Shown here: positions 48,158-56,604 of the stretch, piece by piece
Position numbering within the stretch: position 1 is the first letter of the stretch
Layout of the letters: each line of letters starts with the position of its first letter
Assembly (NCBI GenBank): GCA_947573135.1
Contig: CANPDU010000013.1
Location: forward strand, 1 to 64,000
Source: an uncultured Bacteroidales bacterium
GTDB taxonomy: Bacteria > Bacteroidota > Bacteroidia > Bacteroidales > Muribaculaceae
Reading direction: 5' to 3'
DNA length: 64,000 nt
Program-made: the position numbers and the translations under genes
Notes under the pieces: model-generated
Told to the model about the DNA's origin: nothing
Databases searched by the model: none
Seen by the model: the letters and a program-made list of their open reading frames with translations, nothing else

Positions 48158-48841
48158 TTAAGCGCGACGGGCGAGTTTGCGGGCGAGCTTTTCGGCTCTG
48201 CGCCGCTCGGCTCTCGACAGCCTCACGGGAGCGGCAGGTTCAGTGTGATCAGAAGCCTCTGAGATCTCTGAGTGCTCAGAGTCCTCAGAGTGCTCGGAGT
48301 TCTCTGAGATCTCTGAGGCCGCGAGAGTGATCAGCGCGTTATTGACGCTTTTGGTCGTGTCATCGGCCACGACGAGCACCGACAGCCGGCATTTCACCTG
48401 CAGGGCGACAAGGCGTTTCATGATATATGCGACCGAGGCATTGCGGCCGAACGACAGCGCCGCGATGCGGTTGACCGAATCGATCACAAACGTGCGGATC
48501 GAAGTTGTCCGTATCGCCTGTTCGATAGCCTCGAACACCAGATCGGCATAATCGGCCGTATCGTCGATCGACTCATATTCAGGAGTAAACACATAGAAAT
48601 TGTCGCTGTAGACAGTCTTGCCTGCATATTGATCGATATGCTCCGCGGCATTGACATAGAGCACCTCGCGGCCCGACCGGGAAAGATCAGACGCGATAGC
48701 GAACGCTTTTGCTGTCTTGTCGATGTCGCGCGGACCGTGGATCAGCGCCGTCGTGCCTTCTTTCCATTTGTTTTCATAGAGAAAGACTGATTTTTTTACT
48801 TCCGAGAAAAAATTGTTTGCTTTAATAAATTTGTGTTCCAT
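48158..48841 (-). CDS. P-loop-like protein with degenerate Walker A and Ser-Glu repeats
   Basis: A 227-residue protein of RecA/KaiC-like layout, not assigned to a named family. The nucleotide loop is HGPRDIDKTA (36-44), with Asp in place of the usual second glycine. A Walker-B-like segment TFVIDSVNRIAAL lies near 115-127, and LSVLVVADDTT forms a further strand. From about 176 to 197 it has eight tripeptide units of S-E/D-x (SEISENSEHSEDSEHSEI and on), encoded by imperfect 9-bp DNA repeats (48255-48317), and then a very basic tail (RAERRRAEKLARKLARRA). This makes a nucleic-acid-binding tail plausible; nothing else is known to me. Confidence 0.75.
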   Translation of the reverse strand: MEHKFIKANNFFSEVKKSVFLYENKWKEGTTALIHGPRDIDKTAKAFAIASDLSRSGREVLYVNAAEHIDQYAGKTVYSDNFYVFTPEYESIDDTADYADLVFEAIEQAIRTTSIRTFVIDSVNRIAALSFGRNASVAYIMKRLVALQVKCRLSVLVVADDTTKSVNNALITLAASEISENSEHSEDSEHSEISEASDHTEPAAPVRLSRAERRRAEKLARKLARRA

Positions 48842-48877
48842 ATTTTTTGTTATTTTGAATGATTAATTTGTTTACTG

Positions 48878-48885
48878 CAAAGTTA
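48878..48885 (-). promoter_or_regulatory. -7 element of the P-loop-like gene
   Basis: The minus strand reads TAACTTTGC, an exact match to the -7 consensus, with about 36 nt to the ATG. A TTTTG box lies 25 nt upstream, slightly too far for a normal -33 element. Confidence 0.5.
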
Positions 48886-48912
48886 TAGAGTAAAATCGCA
48901 GTATTTTTAGCA

Positions 48913-48934
48913 AAATCGGACGTTTGTCCGATTT
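48913..48934. promoter_or_regulatory. Palindrome AAATCGGAC-N4-GTCCGATTT
   Basis: Nine-bp perfect inverted arms with spacer GTTT lie in the 390-bp gap between the P-loop-like gene and the export operon. The core CGGAC/GTCCG is the same word as in the cluster at 49085-49140. It lies 27 nt upstream of the -7 box of the minus-strand gene, so it could act on either side. Between 48935 and 49084 I see only A/T-rich DNA. Confidence 0.5.
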
Positions 48935-49084
48935 AATCTTTATTAAGAATTTAATCTTAAGTCCTTCAGCAGATTGCTCAAAAAAAAATTTTAGCTGAAC
49001 GTAATTTTTAACAATTAAGACGAAAATTAAGACGTCAGACCGCATCACCGACGTCGTTCATAGCAATATCGCGTTACGGCAAGG

Positions 49085-49140
49085 TGTCCGCGATTGTCCG
49101 ACTGTCCGATTTAGGGCACAAATCTGTCCGAAAACGGACA
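49085..49140 (+). promoter_or_regulatory. TGTCCG site cluster, putative activator binding region
   Basis: Four TGTCCG words (49085, 49095, 49103, 49125) end with an inverted CGGACA (49135-49140); the last two form the perfect palindrome TGTCCG-N4-CGGACA. The cluster lies 45-100 bp upstream of the sigma-54-like promoter, the distance expected for an NtrC-type activator, and such a regulator is encoded at the far end of the operon. Confidence 0.55.
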
Positions 49141-49184
49141 ATCGTCATTTTTGGTCATTACTGATTGACAGCGTATTAACCATA

Positions 49185-49200
49185 TGGCACGGTTTTCGAT
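49185..49200 (+). promoter_or_regulatory. Sigma-54-like promoter of the export operon
   Basis: TGGCACG (49185-49191) is an exact -24 box. After the usual N4, TCGAT (49196-49200) stands where TTGCA/T is expected, so the -12 box keeps T and G but loses the C of GC. The predicted start near 49211 gives a leader of about 22 nt to the ATG at 49233. No TAnnTTTG box lies in this stretch. Confidence 0.55.
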
Positions 49201-49232
49201 ACAATAATGTGCAAAAACAAACATATCTTACA

Positions 49233-50480
49233 ATGGACCGACAAATCACCAAAGCCGAACGTCGCGCATCGCTCCGACGCACAATAATAAAATACGTTAT
49301 CGTCGCTGTCGCGATAATCGCAGCCGCATGGGCCGTATTCGCATGGTCGCGGTCGTCAGTCAAGCTCTCGGAACTCAAGATCACCACCGTCACCCGGGGC
49401 GACATCGAGACGACAGTTACAGCTTCGGCCAAGATCACGCCTGCATTTGAGGAAATAATCGTTTCGCCGATCACATCGCGCATCGTCGAAGTCTACCACC
49501 GCCCCGGCGACGAGGTCGAAGCCGGCACACCGCTGCTGCTGCTTGACATCGAAAGCGCACGCACTGACTACGAAAAGCGTCTCGACGCCCTGTCGGCTTC
49601 GCGTCTGCAGCTCGAACAGCTCAGAGGCAACATCCGTACAAAGCTCAGCGACCTCAAGATGCGCATCAAAGTGACAGAAATGAAGGTCAAGCGCCTCGAA
49701 GCCGAACTCGCCGGCGAACGCTACCTCGACAGCATCGGCAGCGGAACAACCGACCGTGTCCGCGAAGCCGATTTCGCCCTCAGTTCAGAGCGTCTGTCGC
49801 TCGAGCAGCTGCGCCAGCAGTACAGCAACGAACAGATGGCGTGCGAGACCGACATCAAAATGAAACAGCTCGAAATCGAGATCAGCGAAAAAGAACTGAC
49901 CATGCTGCGGCGCACTCTTGCCGACGCCGAGATCCGGGTGCCGCGCCGCGCCACTGTCACCGAGATCAGCGATCAGATAGGCTCACAGATCGGAGCAGGC
50001 TCACAGATCGCCCGCATCGCCGACCTCGACCACTATAAAATCTCGGCCGATGTACCCGACGGATACGCCAATCAGATATCATTGGGATGCCGCACTCACA
50101 TGAAAATCAAGGGTAACGACATCGACGGAAAAGTCGTCAGCATATCGCCTACGTCGTCCAACGGCATGATATCATTTACCGTCGTGCCCGACTGCGACAG
50201 CGTGTCTGTGCTTCGGCCAGGCCTCAAAGCCGACCTCTATGTCAATTCGGGTCTTTGCTCCGATGTGCTCCGCATCGACAACGCTCCATTCTACACCCAG
50301 CCCGGAGTCTACAATCTCTATGTCAGAAACGGCGATGAGATCGAACTGCGCAGAGTGCAGCTCGGACTCGCCAGCTACGACTACGTCGAAGTGATCTCCG
50401 GACTCAGCGAAGGCGAGGAAGTGGTGACAAACGATCTGAGTCGCTTCAAAGGAGCCCCGGCGATAAAATTAAAGAAATAG
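49233..50480 (+). CDS. HlyD/MacA-type periplasmic adaptor protein
   Basis: About 415 residues from the ATG at 49233, chosen over an in-frame GTG at 49209 because it suits the promoter. An N-terminal membrane anchor (about 19-37) is followed by a barrel-sandwich half (FEEIIVSPITSRIVEVYHRP, then GDEVEAGTPLLLLD). A long coiled-coil hairpin (about 105-225, rich in Leu/Glu/Arg) leads to the second lipoyl half (RATVTEISDQIGSQIGAGSQ), a beta-barrel domain and a membrane-proximal domain. It should link the inner-membrane permeases to the TolC-type channel encoded at 61856. It is the first gene of the export operon. Confidence 0.92.
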   Translation: MDRQITKAERRASLRRTIIKYVIVAVAIIAAAWAVFAWSRSSVKLSELKITTVTRGDIETTVTASAKITPAFEEIIVSPITSRIVEVYHRPGDEVEAGTPLLLLDIESARTDYEKRLDALSASRLQLEQLRGNIRTKLSDLKMRIKVTEMKVKRLEAELAGERYLDSIGSGTTDRVREADFALSSERLSLEQLRQQYSNEQMACETDIKMKQLEIEISEKELTMLRRTLADAEIRVPRRATVTEISDQIGSQIGAGSQIARIADLDHYKISADVPDGYANQISLGCRTHMKIKGNDIDGKVVSISPTSSNGMISFTVVPDCDSVSVLRPGLKADLYVNSGLCSDVLRIDNAPFYTQPGVYNLYVRNGDEIELRRVQLGLASYDYVEVISGLSEGEEVVTNDLSRFKGAPAIKLKK

Positions 50481-50515
50481 CTTTTGATTAATAAATAAAA
50501 CGACGAATGTGACAT

Positions 50516-50584
50516 GAGCCGGCAGCCGGCCACCTATGGTTCATGAATCCGATTTTAGGTATTAAAGATATCACATACCGGCTC
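50516..50584 (+). other. Nested hairpin in the gap between adaptor and first permease
   Basis: GAGCCGG (50516-50522) pairs with CCGGCTC (50578-50584). Inside, ACCTA (50532-50536) pairs with TAGGT (50556-50560), enclosing a near-palindrome GGTTCATGAATCC. This gap of 152 nt is the longest within the operon. The structure may be an attenuator, an RNA-processing site or an operator; no T run follows. Confidence 0.4.
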
Positions 50585-50632
50585 CGCCTCATGGATCATT
50601 CATCACCCGACAGACCATCAGATTAAAATTAC

Positions 50633-51940
50633 ATGATACTGACCCACTTCAAACAAGCCCTGCAGTCGATCAGACAAAACCGCCTGTTCTCGACGATCTA
50701 TATCGCAGGTACGGCGCTGGCGATCGCTTCGACAACAGTGTTTGCCATCGTCTACTACATCAAATATGCACCCGTCTACCCCGAGTACAACCGTCAGCGC
50801 ACCGCGACGCTCAACGCCGTTTATTACAATCCGGAACACACTGTCGGTTCAGGCATACCTTATGATCTGGCCACCGGCTGTCTGAGCAAGGTCGACAACG
50901 CCGATGCGGTCGCAATGTACTATGAGGCACGTGCCGTGCCGGGAAGAATAAACTACAACGACGGCAAATCAAATCTCGGCGTAAATGTAAAACCGGTAAA
51001 CACTGCTTATTTCGAGGTGTTTCCCTTCGAGTTCATCTCTGGCAGAGCGTTCAGTCAGGCAGAATTTGACGGCGGAACAAGAGTTGCTGCCATCAGCGAC
51101 AGGATCGCTGAAAAAGTTTTCGGAACAACTGAGGGTCTGACGGGAAAAAACATCTCGCTGAACTATACCGACTACACGATCACCGGAGTCTTCAGAGAAG
51201 GCACCCGGCTTTGTCGCAACTCATTCGCCGAGATATTCATACCTTACACGGTCATTCCTAATTACGAAAAAAAGACCGACATGAGCAAAATGCTTATAAC
51301 AGGTGCATACACACTCATCTTCCTCACCGACGACCCCGATGCCCTCCAGTCGGAACTGAATGAAATAGCGCGGCGCCTCAACAGTCAGCCCGGAGATGAA
51401 GAGGGCAAAGAGACCTATTATTTCGACAATACCCTGAAAGACAATTTTGCAATGGCTTTTGAAGGAGACAGTCTGTTCGAACGCGACGACAATTCAATTA
51501 ATGCCCTCATCAGGAAATGCCTGCTCATACTGATTGTGCTGCTGATCGTGCCGGCGCTCAATCTCAGCGGCATCATAGCAGGGCATATGGAAGAGCGTCG
51601 CGGCGAGATCGGTGTGCGCAAATCTTTCGGCGCCACCGGCAACAGGATGCTCAGCCAGATATTATGGGAAAATCTTGTCCTGACGCTTTTTGGCGGTATA
51701 ATAGGGCTTGTTGCCGCATGGCTGATAATCTGTTTCGGCGGAAACTGGATCTTCGTCAGCATAGGTGATTTCACGATCAGCGGTTCTGCCGATGTAAGAA
51801 TCAATCCGGAGATGCTTTTTGCGCCGGCCGTCTTTCTGTTCTCTTTCACACTGTGCCTGATATTGAACCTTCTGTCCTCGCTGCTGCCGGCAAAACTGGC
51901 TGTCAGCAAGCCTATTGTTGAAACGATAAATTCCAAATGA
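50633..51940 (+). CDS. FtsX/MacB-type permease A1
   Basis: A 435-residue A-type permease. TM1 (about 20-42, TIYIAGTALAIASTTVFAIVYY) is followed by a large periplasmic domain (about 43-285) and three more TM helices (about 288-310, 340-365, 395-420). The cytoplasmic loop after TM2 has GEIGVRKSFGATGNRMLSQI, the conserved coupling segment of the FtsX family. It is the most diverged A copy. Its end overlaps permease B1 by 4 nt (ATGA). Confidence 0.9.
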   Translation: MILTHFKQALQSIRQNRLFSTIYIAGTALAIASTTVFAIVYYIKYAPVYPEYNRQRTATLNAVYYNPEHTVGSGIPYDLATGCLSKVDNADAVAMYYEARAVPGRINYNDGKSNLGVNVKPVNTAYFEVFPFEFISGRAFSQAEFDGGTRVAAISDRIAEKVFGTTEGLTGKNISLNYTDYTITGVFREGTRLCRNSFAEIFIPYTVIPNYEKKTDMSKMLITGAYTLIFLTDDPDALQSELNEIARRLNSQPGDEEGKETYYFDNTLKDNFAMAFEGDSLFERDDNSINALIRKCLLILIVLLIVPALNLSGIIAGHMEERRGEIGVRKSFGATGNRMLSQILWENLVLTLFGGIIGLVAAWLIICFGGNWIFVSIGDFTISGSADVRINPEMLFAPAVFLFSFTLCLILNLLSSLLPAKLAVSKPIVETINSK

Positions 51941-53244
51941 TCATGATATCACTGATAATAAAAAATTTGTGGCACCGCCGCGTGGCCAATATATGGCTCT
52001 TTATCGAGCTCGTTGTCGTCACTGTCGTGACCTGGGTCATCATCGATCCTGTCGTCGTGAGAGTCTCTGACCGCTGTCTGCCGCTCGGCTATGACGAAGA
52101 CCGGCTTTTCTATATCTCGCTTAACGAGCAGCCGTCCGGATCGCCGTTGTATAATGAAAATGCCGACAACAATGAGAGCCGCGAAAAAGATATCGACCGC
52201 ATTGTGATGAAGCTAAACTCTATTGATGGGATTGAATCGGTCGGAGTCACGGCAATACCCTTAAACATGATAGCAGTCATCGAAAGCTATAAATGCGGCG
52301 ACGAAAAGACTGACTCCCTTAACAAAAGCATATTGCACGATGCTTTCGAGATAAAAGACAAGATTTTCAGCACTATCGGAGCCGAGGCTGCCGACGGATG
52401 CCCGTCAGTTGAAGAACTTGAAAACATGTCGTTCGGCTACAATGACATTATCCTTACCGAAAGCGCCGACCGCTTCTATTTCCCCGACCACCGCGGGGTC
52501 AATAAGAAATTCCTTAAAAAGCGTGTCGGGCCTGACCATCTTATCGAATGCAAAGTGGTCGGTGTGCTGAAAGACATAAGACTCGTAAACACTGACCGCA
52601 ATACAGCATATGCGTTTCAGAACTATCACTCAAACTTCCGTGTGCCGTCTCTTCTTATCGTGAGACTGAAAGACGGCATAAATACCGAAGAATACATCAG
52701 CGACAACCGCGAGCTCCTGCAGGCCGCAGCCACGACAGTCAACTATTATGTATCAGATATAGTGTCTGTGGCCGAGAACAACCGTACACTTGAAGAGCGA
52801 AAAGGAATTACGGCAAACCGCAACCTGCGCGTCTCGCTCGCTGCGCTGTTTCTGCTCAATCTGATCCTGGGTATTGTCGGCACCGTCTGGCTTCAGACGC
52901 GCCGCCGCATCTCGGAAATCGGTATCCACCGGTCGTTCGGCGCGTTTAGATTCAACATCCGATCGATGATCGTGGGCGAGAATGTCCTGCTGGCTTTGTG
53001 CGCTGTCGCTGTCGGACTGCTGATATATCTGCAGTATGCCCTCAAAGAAGGCCTCTACGACTCTCAGCTGGGCGCCGGCCAATATATCACAAACCACTCC
53101 TGGGTAACGGAGTTCGGTGTCCATTTCGCTATTGTGTCAGCGATTGTGGCGGCAATTATTATCGCGTGTGTCGTCGCCGGCACATGGATCCCGGCGCATC
53201 GGGCCGGCAAAATCGCTCCTGTCGACGCTCTCCGTGACGAATAA
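51937..53244 (+). CDS. FtsX/MacB-type permease B1
   Basis: A 435-residue B-type permease; the ATG at 51943 (MISLIIKNLW) fits the other B copies better than the overlapping ATG at 51937. TM1 lies near 16-36, the periplasmic domain about 37-300, and then come three TM helices. The FtsX coupling segment is SEIGIHRSFGAFRFNIRSMI. It ends AGKIAPVDALRDE, where the other three B copies end SRIEPVDALRDE. It presumably forms a heterodimer with A1. The ATPase gene follows after 49 nt. Confidence 0.9.
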   Translation: MIMISLIIKNLWHRRVANIWLFIELVVVTVVTWVIIDPVVVRVSDRCLPLGYDEDRLFYISLNEQPSGSPLYNENADNNESREKDIDRIVMKLNSIDGIESVGVTAIPLNMIAVIESYKCGDEKTDSLNKSILHDAFEIKDKIFSTIGAEAADGCPSVEELENMSFGYNDIILTESADRFYFPDHRGVNKKFLKKRVGPDHLIECKVVGVLKDIRLVNTDRNTAYAFQNYHSNFRVPSLLIVRLKDGINTEEYISDNRELLQAAATTVNYYVSDIVSVAENNRTLEERKGITANRNLRVSLAALFLLNLILGIVGTVWLQTRRRISEIGIHRSFGAFRFNIRSMIVGENVLLALCAVAVGLLIYLQYALKEGLYDSQLGAGQYITNHSWVTEFGVHFAIVSAIVAAIIIACVVAGTWIPAHRAGKIAPVDALRDE

Positions 53245-53293
53245 TCAACAACGTAAATCAACAATAAAAATTAACCATAAAAAACTACAAGTC

Positions 53294-53965
53294 ATGTCAA
53301 CAATCATCAAATTAACCGACGTTTCAAAAATCTACCGTACGAAAACCATCGAGACTCAGGCGCTCGACAGTGTCAACCTCGACATCAACACCGGCGAGTT
53401 TGTCAGCATCATGGGTCCGTCGGGCTGCGGCAAATCGACCCTGCTCAACATTATCGGTCTGCTCGACAAACCGACCACCGGCACCGTCGAACTCTGCGGC
53501 CGCACAGCCGAAGGCCTGAAAGACAAGGCTCTCGCACGTCTGCGCAACGAGACTCTCGGCTTCGTGTTCCAGAGCTTCCATCTGATCCCCACCCTGTCGG
53601 TTCTCGACAACGTGACCGTGCCGCTGATCTACCGCCCGGGATCGCGCAACAACCGCAAACTCGCCCTCGAAGCCCTCGACAAAGTCGGTCTTAGCCACCG
53701 CGTCCACCATATGCCCTCGCAGCTCTCCGGCGGCCAGGCCCAGCGCGTCGCCATCGCCCGTGCCATCGTCGGCAACCCCTCGATCGTCCTCGCCGACGAA
53801 CCCTGCGGCAACCTCGACTCAAAAATGAGCGGCGAGATCATGGATCTGCTCCACTCGCTCAACCGTGAGGACGGACGCACAATCGTGATGGTGACCCACA
53901 ACGAGGATCAGGCCCGCGCCACCGACCGTATCATCCACTTCTTCGACGGACGACGCGTAGAATAA
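53294..53965 (+). CDS. MacB/LolD-type ABC transporter ATPase
   Basis: About 222 residues from the ATG at 53294 (an in-frame extension to 53117 overlaps B1 and is rejected). Walker A GPSGCGKS is at 41-48, the Q-loop near 92, the signature LSGGQ at 143-147, Walker B IVLADEP about 163-169 and the switch histidine in MVTHNED (201). It is the only ATPase in the operon and lacks a membrane part, so it must serve the separate permeases, probably all four pairs. Confidence 0.95.
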   Translation: MSTIIKLTDVSKIYRTKTIETQALDSVNLDINTGEFVSIMGPSGCGKSTLLNIIGLLDKPTTGTVELCGRTAEGLKDKALARLRNETLGFVFQSFHLIPTLSVLDNVTVPLIYRPGSRNNRKLALEALDKVGLSHRVHHMPSQLSGGQAQRVAIARAIVGNPSIVLADEPCGNLDSKMSGEIMDLLHSLNREDGRTIVMVTHNEDQARATDRIIHFFDGRRVE

Positions 53966-53979
53966 GAGCTTGTTTAATA
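53963..53979 (+). repeat. 17-bp match to the left end of the MITE
   Basis: TAAGAGCTTGTTTAATA at the end of the ATPase gene is identical to bases 27071-27087, that is the duplicated TAA plus the first 14 bases of the MITE end. The stop codon TAA of the ATPase is part of the match. No second end is nearby, so this is at most a remnant. Confidence 0.5.
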
Positions 53980-54000
53980 GCACCAATCAGCCGAAAAAAA

Positions 54001-55284
54001 ATGATAGCGACCCACATCCGTCAGGCTTGGCAGCTGCTCCGCCAGAACAAGCTGTTCTCGACGATCTATATTGTCGGAACGGCCCTCGCCATTGCCTCAA
54101 CTACAATTTTCGCCATAATCTACTACGTCAAGCTCACTCCGGTCTATCCCGAGTCCAACCGCTACCGCATGGCGACGATCGACCGTGTCGAGCAGAAAGA
54201 TGACTGGTCTTCGATGCAGAGTTCTCTGTCCTACTCTTCGATTGGTCAGTTTAAAAACAATCTCAAGAGTGCGGAACTCATCTCGGCTTATCAGAGACTT
54301 TGGGGCGGCAACCGAATGACTTTCAACGACGGTCGCCGTGACCGCAATGTGACTCTCCGTCCGACCGACACGGCTTTTTTCAAAATTTTCAACTATGATT
54401 TCCTTGCCGGAGCGCCGTTCAGCGACGTCGACTTCGAAAGCGGAGTGCGCAAAGCCGTGATCTCCGACCGCCTCGCCGAGGAAGTTTTCGGATCGGTCGA
54501 TGAAGCCGTCGGCAAAACCGTCACTGTTGATTTCAGGAAATATGACGTCTGCGGTGTGATACGCGAAGGAAGCGCCATCAACCGTCACTCGTTCGCCGAT
54601 GTGATCATACCCTACACTGTGTTTGACAACTATGCCGGAAATAACGATCCCGATACTTACACCGGGAAATACAAGATCCTGCTGCTGACCGACGACCTTC
54701 CGGCCGTGCAGGCAGAGATAAAGGAGATGGAACGCAAATATGAAAGCTCACATCCCGGCAAGGAACTCAACTTTTGGAACCAGCCGCAGTCGGCGGCAAT
54801 CGACGCTCTCGGCATCGATCCGGTCGACGAAGACTTCGATCTGGGTAAATTTGTCCGTTACAACTTTCTGGTGCTTCTCACTCTTCTCCTCGTTCCGGCC
54901 CTTAATTTGAGCGGCATGATCGCCGGACGCATGGAGTCGCGCAGCGGCGAGTTAGGTGTCCGCAAATCGTTTGGCGCTACCGACGGTTCGCTGATGAGTC
55001 AGGTTCTGTGGGAAAATCTCATCCTCACCGTCATCGGCGGAGCGATCGGCCTCGGCCTGACGTGGATCACACTGTCGACCGATGCGACATTCGTACTGTC
55101 GATCATCGGAGAGAAATGGTTCGACTTCAATTCGGCAGCGACCGTGCGTCTGACGCCCGACATGATGTTTGCGCCGGCTATATTCCTCTTCGCTTTCGGA
55201 GTCTGCATCGTGCTCAACCTGCTCTCCGCCGCGCTCCCTGCCTGGCTCGCGCTGCGGCGCCCGATTGTCAAATCTCTAAAATGA
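54001..55284 (+). CDS. FtsX/MacB-type permease A2
   Basis: A 427-residue A-type permease starting MIATHIRQAWQLLRQNKLFS. TM1 is about 20-42 (TIYIVGTALAIASTTIFAII), the periplasmic domain about 45-280, and the last three TM helices end RRPIVKSLK. The coupling segment is GELGVRKSFGATDGSLMSQV. The N-terminal 45 residues are almost the same as in A3 and A4, while the periplasmic domain differs strongly. It begins 35 nt after the ATPase gene. Confidence 0.9.
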   Translation: MIATHIRQAWQLLRQNKLFSTIYIVGTALAIASTTIFAIIYYVKLTPVYPESNRYRMATIDRVEQKDDWSSMQSSLSYSSIGQFKNNLKSAELISAYQRLWGGNRMTFNDGRRDRNVTLRPTDTAFFKIFNYDFLAGAPFSDVDFESGVRKAVISDRLAEEVFGSVDEAVGKTVTVDFRKYDVCGVIREGSAINRHSFADVIIPYTVFDNYAGNNDPDTYTGKYKILLLTDDLPAVQAEIKEMERKYESSHPGKELNFWNQPQSAAIDALGIDPVDEDFDLGKFVRYNFLVLLTLLLVPALNLSGMIAGRMESRSGELGVRKSFGATDGSLMSQVLWENLILTVIGGAIGLGLTWITLSTDATFVLSIIGEKWFDFNSAATVRLTPDMMFAPAIFLFAFGVCIVLNLLSAALPAWLALRRPIVKSLK

Positions 55285-55293
55285 TAATGGTCT

Positions 55294-56589
55294 ATGTTTA
55301 AACTGATAGTCAAAAACTTGTGGCAGCGCCGCCGTCAGAATGCGTGGCTCTTTGCCGAACTGATCATCGTCACAGTTCTGACCTGGATCATCGTCGATCC
55401 GACAGTCGTAGGGCTGTATGACCTCAATGCGCCGCTCGGCTACGATGCCGACCGTATTGTCAGAGTAAGCGTCGCGACATATCCCGAAGAAGCAGAGCAA
55501 TATGACTCGCTGGTTGTGACCGACGAGGCCTACGAGGCACTTCGCGCAAAGGCCGACCGACTGCCTGAGGTCGAAGCCGTCTCATATCTCTCAATGGGAA
55601 TAGACGACAACAGCTCCATCAACAATGGCTTAGAGACCGGTAACGAAGCCGTAGATACCGTCGTCGGCGCTATCTACGGATATAATATTGTGCCGGGCGA
55701 AAAATTTTTCACGCTCTATGGCATCGAGCCGACCGAAGGATCGCCGTCGGCCGAAACTCTTGACTCCGGGATTCTGGGCGAACGCGATCTTATCATAACC
55801 GAGTCGGTCGACAAAGCTTTCTGGCCCGACCGCCGCGGACTGAAAGACAAAAGGTTTATAGCCTACACCAAGGACGGCGACACGACCTGGCGTAACGTAA
55901 TCGCAATCGTCAAAGATTTCCGCTTCCACGCCGCCACACGCACAGGTGCTGTCTCCATGGGAAAGTATAATTATCCTCTCGAAAAAGAGTACATTGACCT
56001 GACCCTGCGCCTCGCCGACGGAGTCGATGCCGAAGACTATGTCCGCGACTACACCGACGCAATCACCAAGGAACTGCAGATCGGCAATTATTATGTCAGC
56101 GACATCATTACCCAGCGGCAGCAGATCAGTAAAATCGAGACTACAAGCGGAGCAGCGTCTCGGCGCAATCTCCACTTCTTCGTCGCCGCTCTGTTTCTCG
56201 TCAACCTGATCATAGGTGTAGTCGGATGCGTGTGGCTTCAGACCGGCAAGCGCGTGCAGGAAATCGGAGTGCTTCGCTCTTACGGCGCACGTCGCCGCAA
56301 TATCGTCCGTATGCTCATCGGCGAGTCGGCCGTTCTTGCCACAGCCGCCTTTATCATCGGAGACCTTATTTATCTGCAGTATGCGCTCAAAGAGGGGCTC
56401 TCAGACGGCGTCGAGAACAACGCATACTACATCCCTGCCGAAACGTGGATCACTGATTTCGGAGAGCATTTTGCAATCATCTCGGCTATAGTCTACGCTA
56501 TAATTCTGATCTGCGCTGTCATAGGCACCTACTTCCCGGCTCGCCACGTGAGCCGCATCGAACCCGTCGACGCCCTGCGCGACGAATAA
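55294..56589 (+). CDS. FtsX/MacB-type permease B2
   Basis: A 431-residue B-type permease starting MFKLIVKNLWQRRRQNAWLF. A single TM (about 17-38) is followed by a periplasmic domain and three TM helices with the coupling segment QEIGVLRSYGARRRNIVRML. The C-terminus VIGTYFPARHVSRIEPVDAL is identical or nearly so in B3 and B4. It follows A2 by 9 nt. Confidence 0.9.
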   Translation: MFKLIVKNLWQRRRQNAWLFAELIIVTVLTWIIVDPTVVGLYDLNAPLGYDADRIVRVSVATYPEEAEQYDSLVVTDEAYEALRAKADRLPEVEAVSYLSMGIDDNSSINNGLETGNEAVDTVVGAIYGYNIVPGEKFFTLYGIEPTEGSPSAETLDSGILGERDLIITESVDKAFWPDRRGLKDKRFIAYTKDGDTTWRNVIAIVKDFRFHAATRTGAVSMGKYNYPLEKEYIDLTLRLADGVDAEDYVRDYTDAITKELQIGNYYVSDIITQRQQISKIETTSGAASRRNLHFFVAALFLVNLIIGVVGCVWLQTGKRVQEIGVLRSYGARRRNIVRMLIGESAVLATAAFIIGDLIYLQYALKEGLSDGVENNAYYIPAETWITDFGEHFAIISAIVYAIILICAVIGTYFPARHVSRIEPVDALRDE

Positions 56590-56604
56590 TTATTATTTAA
56601 GACA

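Noticed and set aside
48255-48317. Possible CRISPR-like array of CTCTGAGAT/CTCAGAGT units
   Set aside because: Units are 9 bp, contiguous and in frame with the Ser-Glu linker of a gene; no spacers.
53117-53293. N-terminal extension of the ABC ATPase
   Set aside because: Overlaps permease B1 in another frame; ATPases of this type begin 10 residues or so before the first strand, as with the ATG at 53294.
53963-54000. Complete second MITE copy
   Set aside because: Only 17 bases of one end are present and no inverted partner lies within several hundred bases.
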